This document shows positions 11,338-21,499 of a stretch of DNA of 64,000 bases, one piece after another. Below the pieces are notes generated by a model. The model searched no databases. It worked only from the letters and a program-made list of their open reading frames with translations, and was not told the DNA's origin. The stretch is from Tragulus kanchil (taxonomy: Eukaryota > Chordata > Mammalia > Artiodactyla > Tragulidae). The translations under genes were made by a program, and so were the position numbers. Positions within the stretch are counted from its first letter, which is position 1. Every line of letters starts with the position of its first letter. Location of the stretch: positions 156,999,501-157,063,500 of the forward strand of contig JAIOJX010000005.1 of assembly GCA_022376925.1 (NCBI GenBank). The letters run 5' to 3'.

Positions 11338-11596
11338 TTTTTTTTTTTTTTTTCTAATGTGTGTGTGTGTATGGGTTTTTTTGCCGGGTGGTGGGTTGGG
11401 GAGGGAGGAGGGCAGGTAGGCCACTTCCATTGGTCTTTCATCCATCTATTCTCATCCATCTTTGTTCCTCTGGCCCTTGTGGACCTCCCATCTCGGTGGT
11501 CTCTGTCGTCACAGAGCACTGGCTCTGGGCTCGTGCGCGCCAGAGCTCTGGCTCAGTAGTTGGACACATCAGTCCAGCCACTCCGCGACACGTGGG
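11338..11596 (-). mobile_element. CHR-type SINE, 'agaagtggc' subfamily, truncated at join
   Basis: Shows poly-T, a (GT)n stretch, a G-rich module (11386-11405), 'ggccacttccattggtcttt' and the body, then stops at 'acacgtggg' where the 18 bp filler starts. The intact version is 12481-12820. Confidence 0.88.
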
Positions 11597-11782
11597 CTTG
11601 GGACACAGTCCCTAAAATATTTTTTAAAAATTCAGTGAGGTAATAGTGTTATTGTGTTATTACCCCACTTTATAGGATGAGAACATTGGGGTTCCAAGAG
11701 GCACAGTGAGCATAGCTAACCAGCACAGCTAACTAGTAAGTGGTGGAGATGGGAATGACCTGCTCCAAATTCTTGCTTTTTA

Positions 11783-12093
11783 AAAAAATCAGTTTTATTC
11801 CTTTTTTTTTTTTTGGCCATGTAGGGTCTTCGTTGTTTCAAGGGCTTTTCACTAGCTGCCATGCTCAGGCTTCTCTTGTTTCAAAGCACAGACTCTAGAG
11901 CACACAGCTTCAGCAGTAGGGGCACATGGCCTCAGTAGTTGCAGCTCCTGGGCTCTAGAGCACAGACTTAATACTCGTTGTGTACTGGCTGAGTTGTTAA
12001 CACAACATGTGGGCTTTTCCCGGATCAGGGATCAAACCCTTGTCTCCTGCATTGGCAGGCAGATTCCTTACCATTGAGCCACCAGGGAAGCCC
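11783..12093 (-). mobile_element. Long CHR SINE, antisense (second copy)
   Basis: Duplicate of 10640-10950 within tandem duplication 4. Confidence 0.88.
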
Positions 12094-12480
12094 CAGATCC
12101 TTGCTTTTTATCAACATGCAGCCAGTGACTCAGCTTCTGCAGCATCCTTGCAAACCTCTCCAGCTCCTCCCTAGGAGAAAAACACCCAGAACCCTGAGAG
12201 CAGGAAATAAGACTCTCTGGGTAAATTACGTTGTGGCTGAAGGTGCTGGGGGAGAAGGTGACGGGGCGGAGGGTGGGGACCCCATGACTTTCCATCAGGG
12301 AGGTGCGTCTTGTGCATACTGGTGTGCACTGGACACCATTTGGACGGTTGCCTTTGGTCACCCCCGCTTGCTAAGGATTTGGGAGCAGGAACAAGCCTTT
12401 GACATTAGCGAACTACCTACTGCCAGTGCTGGGTCGAGCTGTAAGTTGATCTTTGCTATATCCTCTTGTAATATCATCTT

Positions 12481-12820
12481 TTTTTTTTTTTTTTTTCTAA
12501 TGTGTGTGTGTGTATGGGTTTTTTTGCCGGGTGGTGGGTTGGGGAGGGAGGAGGGCAGGTAGGCCACTTCCATTGGTCTTTCATCCATCTATTCTCATCC
12601 ATCTTTGTTCCTCTGGCCCTTGTGGACCTCCCATCTCGGTGGTCTCTGTCGTCACAGAGCACTGGCTCTGGGCTCGTGCGCGCCAGAGCTCTGGCTCAGT
12701 AGTTGGACACATCAGTCCAGCCACTCCGCGACACGTGGGATCTTCCCAGGCCCGGGATCGAACTGGCGCCCCTTGCACTGCAAGGCGGTGTCCTTACCCA
12801 CTGGACCACCAGGGAAGCCC
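12481..12820 (-). mobile_element. CHR-type SINE, 'agaagtggc' subfamily with G-rich module, antisense
   Basis: Perfect 14 bp target-site duplication 'tgtaatatcatctt' at 12467-12480 and 12821-12834. It contains a poly-T/(GT)n tail, a G-quadruplex-capable module at 12529-12548, the diagnostic 'ccacttccattggtcttt' segment, and the head reversed at the right end. Well preserved, so a fairly recent insertion. Confidence 0.92.
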
Positions 12821-13259
12821 TGTAATATCATCTTGATACATGTAAGATAATGTTTGACCCAGAGCAGTACAGCTAATTTCAAAATTCTTTGGTGTTTGAA
12901 CCAACTGTATTTGTAGAACTGGTGCCCTGAGGATGACTCTATAGAGTGGAGTCCAGGGCTCTGCCCTGAGATCTTTCCTGCCAGGCACCATCATTAGAGT
13001 CTGCCCACTGCCCACCTACTGAGTTTCTAGGGAGAGTCATGGGAAGTGAAGGTGGTAGCTGCTAATGCATATTGTGGAAGACAGAATCCAGGGGGCATTC
13101 TTGTTACCAAAATCTCGGCTTCTCTGTACCAAATCAAATCTTGGAGGCAGAGTTTTGGGTGAAATAGACAAAGATAGCTTTATTGTTTTGCCAGGCAATG
13201 GAGACACACCAAAAACCGGTGTCTCAACCCTAGAGGATTTGATAAGGGTTTTATAACAG

Positions 13260-13431
13260 TGGGCTTCCCTGGTGGCTCAGACAGTAAAGTATCCACCTGC
13301 AACGCCAGAGACCTGGGTTGGATCTCTGGGTCAGGAAGACTCCCTAGGGAAGGAAATGGCTACTCATGCCAGTATTATTGCCTGGAGAATTCCATGGAGG
13401 AGGAGAGGAGCCGAGCAGGCTACAGTCTGAT
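13260..13431 (+). mobile_element. Bov-tA SINE inside LTR (first copy)
   Basis: Head 'gggcttccctggtggctcag', then 'gagacctgggttggatctct', 'ccagtattattgcctggaga' and 'gccgagcaggctacagtc'. It lacks the final BovA segment. Second copy at 14342-14513. Confidence 0.9.
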
Positions 13432-13664
13432 AGGGATAGAGTAGAACAGGTAGAGTCCTAGTGGGGGACGATAGGTAGAAGGGTGAAACCTGGGAAAGAT
13501 TGGGAGGCCAGTAAGTTGATGATAACTCAGGAGAGCTGGTCTTCGTTTAGTAAAGCAGGCTTGACTGGGCATGGACAGCTGACGAAGGAGGAGCTAGTGA
13601 GAAAGGAATTAACGATGTATGTCTTGCACCTGTGTCTACTTGAGTAGGGCGGTCTTCTACCATC

Positions 13665-13758
13665 CTATATATTGCTGCCCATTCAGTCAGGAGGAGCAGC
13701 AGAGCAGAGCTTTCCCGTCTGTCCGCTGCACCACTTCCAGGTACCTTACTCCAATAAA
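13665..13758 (+). promoter_or_regulatory. LTR core promoter and polyadenylation signal
   Basis: TATA-like box at 13665-13673 and AATAAA at 13753-13758, in the order expected for U3/R of an LTR. Repeated at 14747-14840. Activity is unknown. Confidence 0.5.
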
Positions 13759-13834
13759 TCCTTTTCTTGTCTGTCGCTCTGCTTCTTGCTGAATTCTTTC
13801 TGCATTGAGGCACAAAGAACCTGAGCCTCAGTGG

Positions 13835-13891
13835 GTCTAGACCTTGGATTAAGTCCCGGCCGCATGGGTTCGAGTCCCAGACAGGGTTTTG
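13835..13891 (+). repeat. First unit of LTR-adjacent minisatellite, cut at join
   Basis: 'gggttcgagtcccagacagg' marks the first unit of the array that continues in full at 14935-15250. The left copy of duplication 5 ends here. Confidence 0.7.
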
Positions 13892-14154
13892 AAGATAAAC
13901 CCTGTAATATCATCTTGATACATGTAAGATAATGTTTGACCCAGAGCAGTACAGCTAATTTCAAAATTCTTTGGTGTTTGAACCAACTGTATTTGTAGAA
14001 CTGGTGCCCTGAGGATGACTCTATAGAGTGGAGTCCAGGGCTCTGCCCTGAGATCTTTCCTGCCAGGCACCATCATTAGAGTCTGCCCACTGCCCACCTA
14101 CTGAGTTTCTAGGGAGAGTCATGGGAAGTGAAGGTGGTAGCTGCTAATGCATAT

Positions 14155-14932
14155 TGTGGAAGACAGAATCCAGGGGGCATTCTTGTTACCAAAATCTCGG
14201 CTTCTCTGTACCAAATCAAATCTTGGAGGCAGAGTTTTGGGTGAAATAGACAAAGATAGCTTTATTGTTTTGCCAGGCAATGGAGACACACCAAAAACCG
14301 GTGTCTCAACCCTAGAGGATTTGATAAGGGTTTTATAACAGTGGGCTTCCCTGGTGGCTCAGACAGTAAAGTATCCACCTGCAACGCCAGAGACCTGGGT
14401 TGGATCTCTGGGTCAGGAAGACTCCCTAGGGAAGGAAATGGCTACTCATGCCAGTATTATTGCCTGGAGAATTCCATGGAGGAGGAGAGGAGCCGAGCAG
14501 GCTACAGTCTGATAGGGATAGAGTAGAACAGGTAGAGTCCTAGTGGGGGACGATAGGTAGAAGGGTGAAACCTGGGAAAGATTGGGAGGCCAGTAAGTTG
14601 ATGATAACTCAGGAGAGCTGGTCTTCGTTTAGTAAAGCAGGCTTGACTGGGCATGGACAGCTGACGAAGGAGGAGCTGGTGAGAAAGGAATTAACGATGT
14701 ATGTCTTGCACCTGTGTCTACTTGAGTAGGGCGGTCTTCTACCATCCTATATATTGCTGCCCATTCAGTCAGGAGGAGCAGCAGAGCAGAGCTTTCCCGT
14801 CTGTCCGCTGCACCACTTCCAGGTACCTTACTCCAATAAATCCTTTTCTTGTCTGTCGCTCTGCTTCTTGCTGAATTCTTTCTGCATTGAGGCACAAAGA
14901 ACCTGAGCCTCAGTGGGTCTAGACCTTGGATT
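14155..14932 (+). mobile_element. Endogenous retrovirus LTR (second copy)
   Basis: Duplicate of 13073-13850 with the same internal Bov-tA SINE (14342-14513). This copy continues into the downstream minisatellite. Confidence 0.75.
14342..14513 (+). mobile_element. Bov-tA SINE inside LTR (second copy)
   Basis: Duplicate of 13260-13431. Confidence 0.9.
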
Positions 14933-14934
14933 AA

Positions 14935-15255
14935 GTCCCGGCCGCATGGGTTCGAGTCCCAGACAGGGTTTTGGCCAGGATCGAGTCCTGACTACCCCAA
15001 GCAGGGTTTTGGCTGGGTTTGAGCCTTAGCCACGAGAGTTTGAGTCCCAAACTGGTTTTGGCTAGGTTCAGGCCCCAGTCACGTGGGTTCAAGTCCCAAA
15101 CCAGAGTTCTGGCTGGGTTCAAGTCCTAAACCAGGGATTGAGGGTTCGAGTCTCAAACAGGGTTTTGGCTGGAATTCAAGCTCCAGCCACAAGGGTTCAA
15201 GTCCCAAGCAGGGCTCGATCAGGTCTGGGCCCTGGGTTTAAGTCTCAAATCAAGG
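14935..15255 (+). repeat. Minisatellite of about 50-55 bp units next to LTR
   Basis: About six diverged units, each containing a 'gggttcgagtccca'-like box followed by 'cagggttttggctggg'. The box resembles the T-arm of a tRNA. A related array follows the other LTR at 50440-50740. It is probably part of the retroviral leader or U5-flanking sequence. Confidence 0.75.
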
Positions 15256-15264
15256 CAAAACCCT

Positions 15265-15325
15265 TTCAAGTCCATGGGGTCGCAAAGAGTAGGACAGGAC
15301 TGAGCGACTAACACTTTCACTTACA
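15265..15325 (+). mobile_element. Bov-tA/BovA 3' fragment
   Basis: 'ccatggggtcgcaaagagta' and 'ggactgagcgactaacactt' are the characteristic end of the BovA unit. Confidence 0.75.
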
Positions 15326-15494
15326 CTGCTGAGTCAGAGGTGAGGTCTCTGACAGATTAAAATGTAAACAGGGTTTGCAGGCCTTAATCTCAGGTGATTC
15401 AGTCTCTTAATCTTGATGAGCTTCTCTGGTCCCTTTAATCTTGCCTCAGGTGGTGAGTAGTTATGTGTGGATGTGAGAGCTGGACCATAAATTA

Positions 15495-15890
15495 GGCTGA
15501 GTGCCGAAGAATTGATGCTTTTGAATTGTGGTGCTGGAGAAGACTCTTGAGAGTCCCTTGGACTGCAAGATCAAACCAGTCAGTCTTACAGGAAATCAAC
15601 CCTGAATATTCATTGGAAGGACTGATGCTGAAGCTGAAGCTCCAATACATATCTTGGTCACCTGATGCAAAGAGCCAACTCACTGGATAGATCCTGATGC
15701 TGGGAAACATTGAGGGCAGGAAGAAGAGGGGGCAGCAGAGAGAGATGGTTGGATGGCATCATCAACTTAATGGATGATGGACATGAGTTTGAGCGAACTC
15801 CAGGAGAGAGTGAAGGACAGGGAAGCCTGGCATCCTGCAGTCCATAGTCGCAAAGAGGTGGACACAACTGAGCGACTGAACAACAGGTGC
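15495..15890 (+). mobile_element. BovB LINE 3'-end fragment
   Basis: Contains 'gaagaattgatgcttttgaa', 'gactcttgagagtcccttgg', 'gaaatcaaccctgaatattc' and 'cacaactgagcgactgaaca', the 3' part of BovB (RTE clade). It is 5'-truncated and has frameshifts. Confidence 0.9.
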
Positions 15891-16489
15891 TTTCTTGGCC
15901 GCTCCTCCTTTGATTAGCAGCTGTTGGAATTCGCTCTTTCGAACTCAGGGAAGGTCATGGAGGCTGAAGTCTTGCTTACAAGAAATGCGGGGATAGAAAG
16001 GTGTCCATGCCCGGGAAGCCCACAGGGCCCTGATTCTCCCCCCAGCAGATTTCATTCTCCCCCTAGGAATGATGACTTCCTGTCATTCATTCATTGTTCC
16101 TAAAATAGCCACTGAGGAGCTATGTGCAAAGCCCTAGGGTACCCAAGGGACAATGAGAGGTCACTGCCCTTGATGCAGGTAGGGGGTTGAATGGAGCCTC
16201 AGGAATCAATGCCAGATTCAGAGGCTGCCCAGCCCTGCCCCCCACTCCCCTCTCCATGGAATGATTAGCCTGGGGGTGGGGTTGGGGAAAAGGGTTTTCT
16301 GGGGATGGGCTTATCTGAACTGAACTCTGAAAGCCAAATCAGAATAATAGGGCTTGCTGCCCAGATAGAATTAGTGTGAAAATCAAAAGAGATAATGGAT
16401 GGGGAATAACCACAGGATTAGTGTGAAAATGAAACAAGACAAAAGAGAGGGAAAGTATCTTGTGACCTGATTTTTAAAAAAGACAGTTT
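15891..16489. other. Unassigned sequence with a possible ancient repeat
   Basis: The stretch 16070-16175 ('cattcattcattgttcc', 'atgtgcaaagccctagggta') resembles an old MIR/L2-type repeat. No gene is recognised in the rest. Confidence 0.4.
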
Positions 16490-16605
16490 TGTGGTCCTGT
16501 TATGCTTCCACAAGTGAGGAAACAGGCTCCAGGAGGGTATGACTTGCTCAAGATCAGCCAATAATTTAGAGGCAAACACGAGACCCACGCCAGATTCTAG
16601 CACTA
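16490..16605 (-). mobile_element. MIR SINE relic, antisense
   Basis: 'gtgaggaaacaggctccagg' followed by 'gacttgctcaagatcagcca' matches the reversed MIR core (gradient 'gaggaaactgaggc...cttgcccaaggtca'). Confidence 0.6.
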
Positions 16606-16612
16606 GGTTTTG

Positions 16613-17702
16613 GATCGTCTACAGTGACTTTTGCTTCATTGACTATGCTAAAGCCTTTGACAGTGTGGATCACAACAAACTGTAGGAAATTCATAAAGAG
16701 ATGGAAATACCAGACGACCTTACCTGCCTCCTGAGAAACCTGTATGCAGGTCAAGAAGCAACAGTTAGAGCCAGACATGGAACAAGAGCTAGTTCAAATT
16801 TTGGAAAGGAGTACGACAAGGCTGTATAGTGTTCCCTGCTTATTTAAATTCTATGTTGAGTACATCATGCAAAATGCCAGGCTAGATGAAGCACAAGCTG
16901 GAATCAAGCTTGCCAGGAGAAAAATCAACAACCTCAAATATGCGGATGACACCACTCTGATGGCAGAAAGTGAAGAGGAACCAAAGAGCGTCTTGATGAG
17001 GGTGAAAGAAGAGAATGAAAAAAGATGGCTTCAAACTCAAAACTCAAAAAACTAAGATCATGACATCTGGTCCCATCACTTCATGGCAAATAGAAGGGGG
17101 AAAAGTGGATATGGTGACAGATTTATCTTCTCGGGCTCCAAAATTACTGCGGACAGTGACTGCAGCCATCAAATGAAAAAATGCTTGCTCCTTGGAAAGA
17201 AACCTAGACAGTGCATTAGAAAACAGAGATATCACTTTGCCGACAAAGATCTGCAGAGTCAAAGATGTGGTTTTTTCGGCAGTCACGTACAGATGTGAGA
17301 GACAGATGGTCCATAAAAGAAGGCTGAGCATGGAAGAATTGATGCTTCTGAATTACAGGGCTGGAGAAGACTCTTGAGAGTCCCTTGGACTGCAAGGAGA
17401 CCAAACCAGTCAATCCTAAAGGAAATCAACCCTGAATATTCATCGGAAGAAATGATGCTGATGCTTTAATAATTTCACCACGATGCAGAGCCAACTCATT
17501 GGAAAAAATTCTGATGCTAGGAAAGACTGAAGGCAAAAGAAGGGGGTGGCAGAGGAGGAGAGATTAGATTAGATAGCAGCACCAACTCAATGGGCATGAA
17601 TTTGAGCAGACTCTGGGAGACAGTGGACGAGAGACTGCCCTGTCATGCTGCAGTCTGTGGGGTTGCGAAGAGTCAGACATGACCAAGCAACTAAACACCA
17701 GC
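16613..17702 (+). mobile_element. BovB (RTE-clade) LINE fragment with reverse-transcriptase remnant
   Basis: A 5'-truncated BovB carrying the C-terminal half of ORF2. Reverse-transcriptase motif A is readable as IDYAKAFDSVDH (16638-16673). A stop codon follows at 16683-16685. In another frame 16744-17055 is open and includes the catalytic YADD motif (16939-16950) in the phrase KYADDTTLMAESEEE. Further frameshifts and stops follow, and the element runs to the BovB 3' end ('gaccaagcaactaaacacca'). BovB moved between vertebrates by horizontal transfer in the past. This copy is dead, but it marks the genome as ruminant. Its last ~310 bp recur at 18490-18789 in duplication 6. Confidence 0.92.
16744..17055 (+). 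pseudogene. BovB ORF2 reverse-transcriptase fragment
   Basis: A 103-codon open stretch with YADD at residues 66-69, the metal-binding site of the palm domain. Upstream motif A lies in a different frame and is followed by a stop, so no functional protein can be made. Confidence 0.85.
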
Positions 17703-18345
17703 ACACTGACTTCTCCAGAGAGTGAATTCCACCGCAAAATTGCTTTTCTCAGTATCTTGTTTTATGAACAGTAATACAGAGCAGGAGTCTTTTACACTAT
17801 AGTATAAACTAGTGGTTGGCACACTTTGCAAAGAGACAGCAAAGAGCATGACAAGTGAAGGAAATGTAAACGTGGAGAGGGAGGTTGGGGATGGAAAGGG
17901 ACAATTTGGGAATATGTAAGGCTTGGGTTCAGGAGGGTTATTAAAGACCTTTGACAGTGAGGAAGAAGAAAGTATGTCTACAGCAAAGAGATAACTCAGG
18001 AAAGAGAGTGAATGTCCTAAACGCAAACTTTACCAAAGTATCAAAGGGCTTGGTGCCCTTAGATTGTAGAGATCTCTCTCCATAGACCCTCTCTGAGCCT
18101 CTGACTCATCCCAGAGCTTCCCTAGGGACAAACAGACCTTTGCTTCCATTTTCCTTCCATTTTCCAGAAGGGAAGAATAAATGAGAATCTGAGATGATCG
18201 TTCGGGCTTCCTGGGCCACCCTTACTTCCAGCCTGTAGTGTGGAAGTCTTAGTCACTAGATTAGGAGACTGAATCGCCTGTGATTCAGGCTTGCAAACCC
18301 TGCTTCCATTCTAATCATGTCAGAGACCTCAACTCTGACTCACTT

Positions 18346-18482
18346 ATGAAAGTGGAACTCTTAGTTGCTCAGTTGTGTCCAACTCTTTGTGACCCCATGG
18401 ACGGTACCTGTCAGGCTTCTTTAACCGTGAGATTCTCCAGGCAAGAACCCTGGAGTAGGTTGCTATTCTCTTTTCCAGACTG
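18346..18482 (-). mobile_element. Bov-tA SINE, antisense, truncated (copy 1)
   Basis: 'ttagttgctcagttgtgtcc', 'tctttgtgaccccatggacg' and 'caagaaccctggagtaggtt' are present; the tRNA-like head is missing. The same element lies at 19434-19568 and 20526-20660. Confidence 0.88.
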
Positions 18483-18489
18483 AGTGGGG

Positions 18490-18789
18490 TGCAAGGAGAC
18501 CAAACCAGTCAATCCAAAGGATATGTTCATCGGAAGAAATGATGCTGATGCTTTAATAATTTCACCACGATGCAGACCCAACTCATTGGAAAAAATTCTG
18601 ATGCTAGGAAAGACTGAAGGCAAAAGAAGGGGGTGGCAGAGGAGGAGAGATTAGATTAGATAGCAGCACCAACTCAATGGGCATGAATTTGAGCAGACTC
18701 TGGGAGACAGTGGACGAGAGACTGCCCTGTCATGCTGCAGTCTGTGGGGTTGCGAAGAGTCAGACATGACCAAGCAACTAAACACCAGC
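18490..18789 (+). mobile_element. BovB LINE 3' end (second copy)
   Basis: Duplicate of the end of the BovB at 16613-17702. The first 60 bp have lost about 12 bases at the join. Confidence 0.88.
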
Positions 18790-19433
18790 ACACTGACTTC
18801 TCCAGAGAGTGAATTCCACCGCAAAATTGCTTTTCTCAGTATCTTGTTTTATGAACAGTAATACAGAGCAGGAGTCTTTTACACTATAGTATAAACTAGT
18901 GGTTGGCACACTTTGCAAAGAGACAGCAAAGAGCATGACAAGTGAAGGAAATGTAAACGTGGAGAGGGAGGTTGGGGATGGAAAGGGACAATTTGGGAAT
19001 ATGTAAGGCTTGGGTTCAGGAGGGTTATTAAAGACCTTTGACAGTGAGGAAGAAGAAAGTATGTCTACAGCAAAGAGATAACTCAGGAAAGAGAGTGAAT
19101 GTCCTAAACGCAAACTTTACCAAAGTATCAAAGGGCTTGGTGCCCTTAGATTGTAGAGATCTCTCTCCATAGACCCTCTCTGAGCCTCTGACTCATCCCA
19201 GAGCTTCCCTAGGGACAAACAGACCTTTGCTTCCATTTTCCTTCCATTTTCCAGAAGGGAAGAATAAATGAGAATCTGAGATGATCGTTCGGGCTTCCTG
19301 GGCCACCCTTACTTCCAGCCTGTAGTGTGGAAGTCTTAGTCACTAGATTAGGAGACTGAATCGCCTGTGATTCAGGCTTGCAAACCCTGCTTCCATTCTA
19401 ATCATGTCAGAGACCTCAACTCTGACTCACTTA

Positions 19434-19568
19434 TGAAAGTGGAACTCTTAGTTGCTCAGTTGTGTCCAACTCTTTGTGACCCCATGGACGGTACCTGTCA
19501 GGCTTCTTTAACCGTGAGATTCTCCAGGCAAGAACCCTGGAGTAGGTTGCTATTCTCTTTTCCAGACT
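19434..19568 (-). mobile_element. Bov-tA SINE, antisense, truncated (copy 2)
   Basis: Duplicate of 18346-18482 with the correct right flank 'ccagactcccattctgagtg'. Confidence 0.88.
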
Positions 19569-19833
19569 CCCATTCTGAGTGGGGTGTAAAAGAGCTGTGA
19601 TGGATTTCTTTCACCTGTTTGCTAGAGGCCATTAGCTGCCAGTGGATTCTTGTTCATTCCATGAAAATGCTGAGTCAAGAGCCTCACTCTCAAGTTAAAT
19701 GGACTCTGAGGATAACACACTTTTCAAAGTCTTTGTTGACTTCCTTCACTCCACCCTCTGTCTACCTACATCATCACCATCCATGGAGAAGAAACAAATT
19801 CAGAGAAAAGAAAAAGTATAAAAAAGAAAATTA

Positions 19834-20025
19834 TGGACTTCACTGTTGGTCCAGTGGTTAAAAATCCACCTTGCGATTCAGGGGACATAGGTTTGGTCCC
19901 TGGTCAGGGAATTAAGACCCCACAAGCTTCAGGACTAATCCTGTACACTGAAACCTGTGAGCCCTAGTGTTGCAACTAAGAACCAATGAAATCAAATAAA
20001 TAAACGAATGATTTAAAAAAAAAGG
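19834..20025 (+). mobile_element. CHR SINE (first copy)
   Basis: 'ggacttcactgttggtccag' head, 'taggtttggtccctggtcag' box region and 'gtgttgcaactaagaacc' from the longer CHR form, ending in an A-rich tail. Copy at 20926-21117. Confidence 0.85.
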
Positions 20026-20055
20026 AAAGTTACCCTGTATCCCACTCCCTTAGCA

Positions 20056-20076
20056 AAAAAAAAAAAAAAAAAAAAC
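20056..20076. repeat. Poly-A tract of different length in the two copies
   Basis: An A-run of about 21 here versus about 14 at 21147-21160. It lies directly upstream of a Bov-tA SINE. Confidence 0.8.
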
Positions 20077-20085
20077 AACCAAAGG

Positions 20086-20290
20086 CTTCCTTGGTGGCTC
20101 AGATGGTAAAGAATCTGCCTCCAATGTGGGAGACCTGGGTTCTATTTCTGGCTTGGGAAGATCCCCTAGAGAAGGAAACGGCAACCCACTCCAGTACTGT
20201 TGCCTGGAGAATCCCTTGGATAGAGGAGCCTGGTGGGCTACAGTCCATGGGGTCGCAGAGAGTTGGACACAGCTAAGTGACTAAGCACAC
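20086..20290 (+). mobile_element. Bov-tA SINE (first copy)
   Basis: Full element: 'ggcttccttggtggctcaga' head, 'gacctgggttctatttctgg', 'gttgcctggagaatcccttg' and 'gttggacacagctaagtgac'. Copy at 21171-21375. Confidence 0.93.
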
Positions 20291-20525
20291 AGCACTTCGA
20301 TTTATGGCCTTGCACTCTTTATGCACAGGTGTGCACACCGCAGGGCGGATCATATAAAGGCCTTCTTTGTCACTAGGGACCTGAATTTTTCGGGCCTGTG
20401 ATTCTTCCAGCCTGTAGTGTGGAAGTCTTAGTCACTAGATTAGGAGACTGAATCGCCTGTGATTCAGGCTTGCAAACCCTGCTTCCATTCTAATCATGTC
20501 AGAGACCTCAACTCTGACTCACTTA

Positions 20526-20660
20526 TGAAAGTGGAACTCTTAGTTGCTCAGTTGTGTCCAACTCTTTGTGACCCCATGGACGGTACCTGTCAGGCTTCTT
20601 TAACCGTGAGATTCTCCAGGCAAGAACCCTGGAGTAGGTTGCTATTCTCTTTTCCAGACT
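20526..20660 (-). mobile_element. Bov-tA SINE, antisense, truncated (copy 3)
   Basis: Third occurrence of the element at 18346 and 19434, produced by overlapping duplications 6 and 7. Confidence 0.88.
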
Positions 20661-20925
20661 CCCATTCTGAGTGGGGTGTAAAAGAGCTGTGATGGATTTC
20701 TTTCACCTGTTTGCTAGAGGCCATTAGCTGCCAGTGGATTCTTGTTCATTCCATGAAAATGCTGAGTCAAGAGCCTCACTCTCAAGTTAAATGGACTCTG
20801 AGGATAACACACTTTTCAAAGTCTTTGTTGACTTCCTTCACTCCACCCTCTGTCTACCTACATCATCACCATCCATGGAGAAGAAACAAATTCAGAGAAA
20901 AGAAAAAGTATAAAAAAGAAAATTA

Positions 20926-21117
20926 TGGACTTCACTGTTGGTCCAGTGGTTAAAAATCCACCTTGCGATTCAGGGGACATAGGTTTGGTCCCTGGTCAGG
21001 GAATTAAGACCCCACAAGCTTCAGGACTAATCCTGTACACTGAAACCTGTGAGCCCTAGTGTTGCAACTAAGAACCAATGAAATCAAATAAATAAACGAA
21101 TGATTTAAAAAAAAAGG
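20926..21117 (+). mobile_element. CHR SINE (second copy)
   Basis: Duplicate of 19834-20025. Confidence 0.85.
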
Positions 21118-21170
21118 AAAGTTACCCTGTATCCCACTCCCTTAGCAAAAAAAAAAAAAACAACCAAAGG

Positions 21171-21375
21171 CTTCCTTGGTGGCTCAGATGGTAAAGAATC
21201 TGCCTCCAATGTGGGAGACCTGGGTTCTATTTCTGGCTTGGGAAGATCCCCTAGAGAAGGAAACGGCAACCCACTCCAGTACTGTTGCCTGGAGAATCCC
21301 TTGGATAGAGGAGCCTGGTGGGCTACAGTCCATGGGGTCGCAGAGAGTTGGACACAGCTAAGTGACTAAGCACAC
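21171..21375 (+). mobile_element. Bov-tA SINE (second copy)
   Basis: Duplicate of 20086-20290. Confidence 0.93.
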
Positions 21376-21499
21376 AGCACTTCGATTTATGGCCTTGCAC
21401 TCTTTATGCACAGGTGTGCACACCGCAGGGCGCCGGATCATATAAAGGCCTTCTTTATATGCAACCTCTTGCCTCCTAGGAGGAAAAAGCAACAGTCTT

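Larger units (their letters stand above)
10472..12739. repeat. Tandem near-identical duplication 4 (10472-11596 and 11615-12739)
   Basis: The offset is a constant 1143 bp for nearly all of the unit. The 18 bp filler at 11597-11614 belongs to neither copy. The left copy breaks inside a CHR-type SINE; the right copy continues into the rest of that SINE and its target-site duplication. Confidence 0.95.
13073..13850 (+). mobile_element. Endogenous retrovirus long terminal repeat (first copy)
   Basis: Starts near 'tgtggaagacagaatcc'. It carries a TATA-like 'ctatatatt' (13665-13673), a polyadenylation signal AATAAA (13753-13758) and a U5-like stretch ending near 'ctgagcctcagtgggtc'. The short TATA-to-AATAAA spacing (~90 bp) suits an LTR with a short R. 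A Bov-tA SINE lies inside. No gag, pol or env is present. The 3' limit is approximate. It is related to the LTR at 49922-50420. Confidence 0.75.
12818..14973. repeat. Tandem near-identical duplication 5 (12818-13891 and 13900-14973)
   Basis: The offset is 1082 bp with an 8 bp filler at 13892-13899. The only clear internal difference is A/G at 13596/14678. The unit carries an ERV long terminal repeat with a Bov-tA SINE inserted in it; both copies have the same insertion at the same site. Confidence 0.95.
17391..19586. repeat. Tandem near-identical duplication 6 (17391-18490 and 18490-19586)
   Basis: The offset is 1099 bp falling to 1087 bp, because the first ~60 bp of the second copy lost 12 bases. 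The end of the first copy lacks eight bases present in the second copy near 19569. The unit contains the BovB 3' end and a truncated antisense Bov-tA SINE. Confidence 0.95.
19312..21456. repeat. Tandem near-identical duplication 7 (19312-20368 and 20404-21456)
   Basis: The offset is 1092 bp, then 1085 bp after a poly-A tract that is shorter in the second copy. The 35 bp filler (20369-20403) is a garbled version of 19339-19372, which fits raw long-read sequence at a join. The left copy starts inside the right copy of duplication 6. Confidence 0.95.

Noticed and set aside
10865..11419. Open frame of 184 codons on the plus strand
   Set aside because: It starts inside an antisense long CHR SINE and ends in the G-rich module of another SINE; in the second copy it is shortened to 162 codons by indels.
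13073..14932. Provirus with two LTRs flanking an internal region
   Set aside because: The two LTR copies are the two halves of a ladder duplication, share the same inserted SINE and lack any gag, pol or env between them.
14935..15255. CRISPR-like array
   Set aside because: Units are diverged throughout, without constant repeats and unique spacers, and the context is a mammalian ERV.
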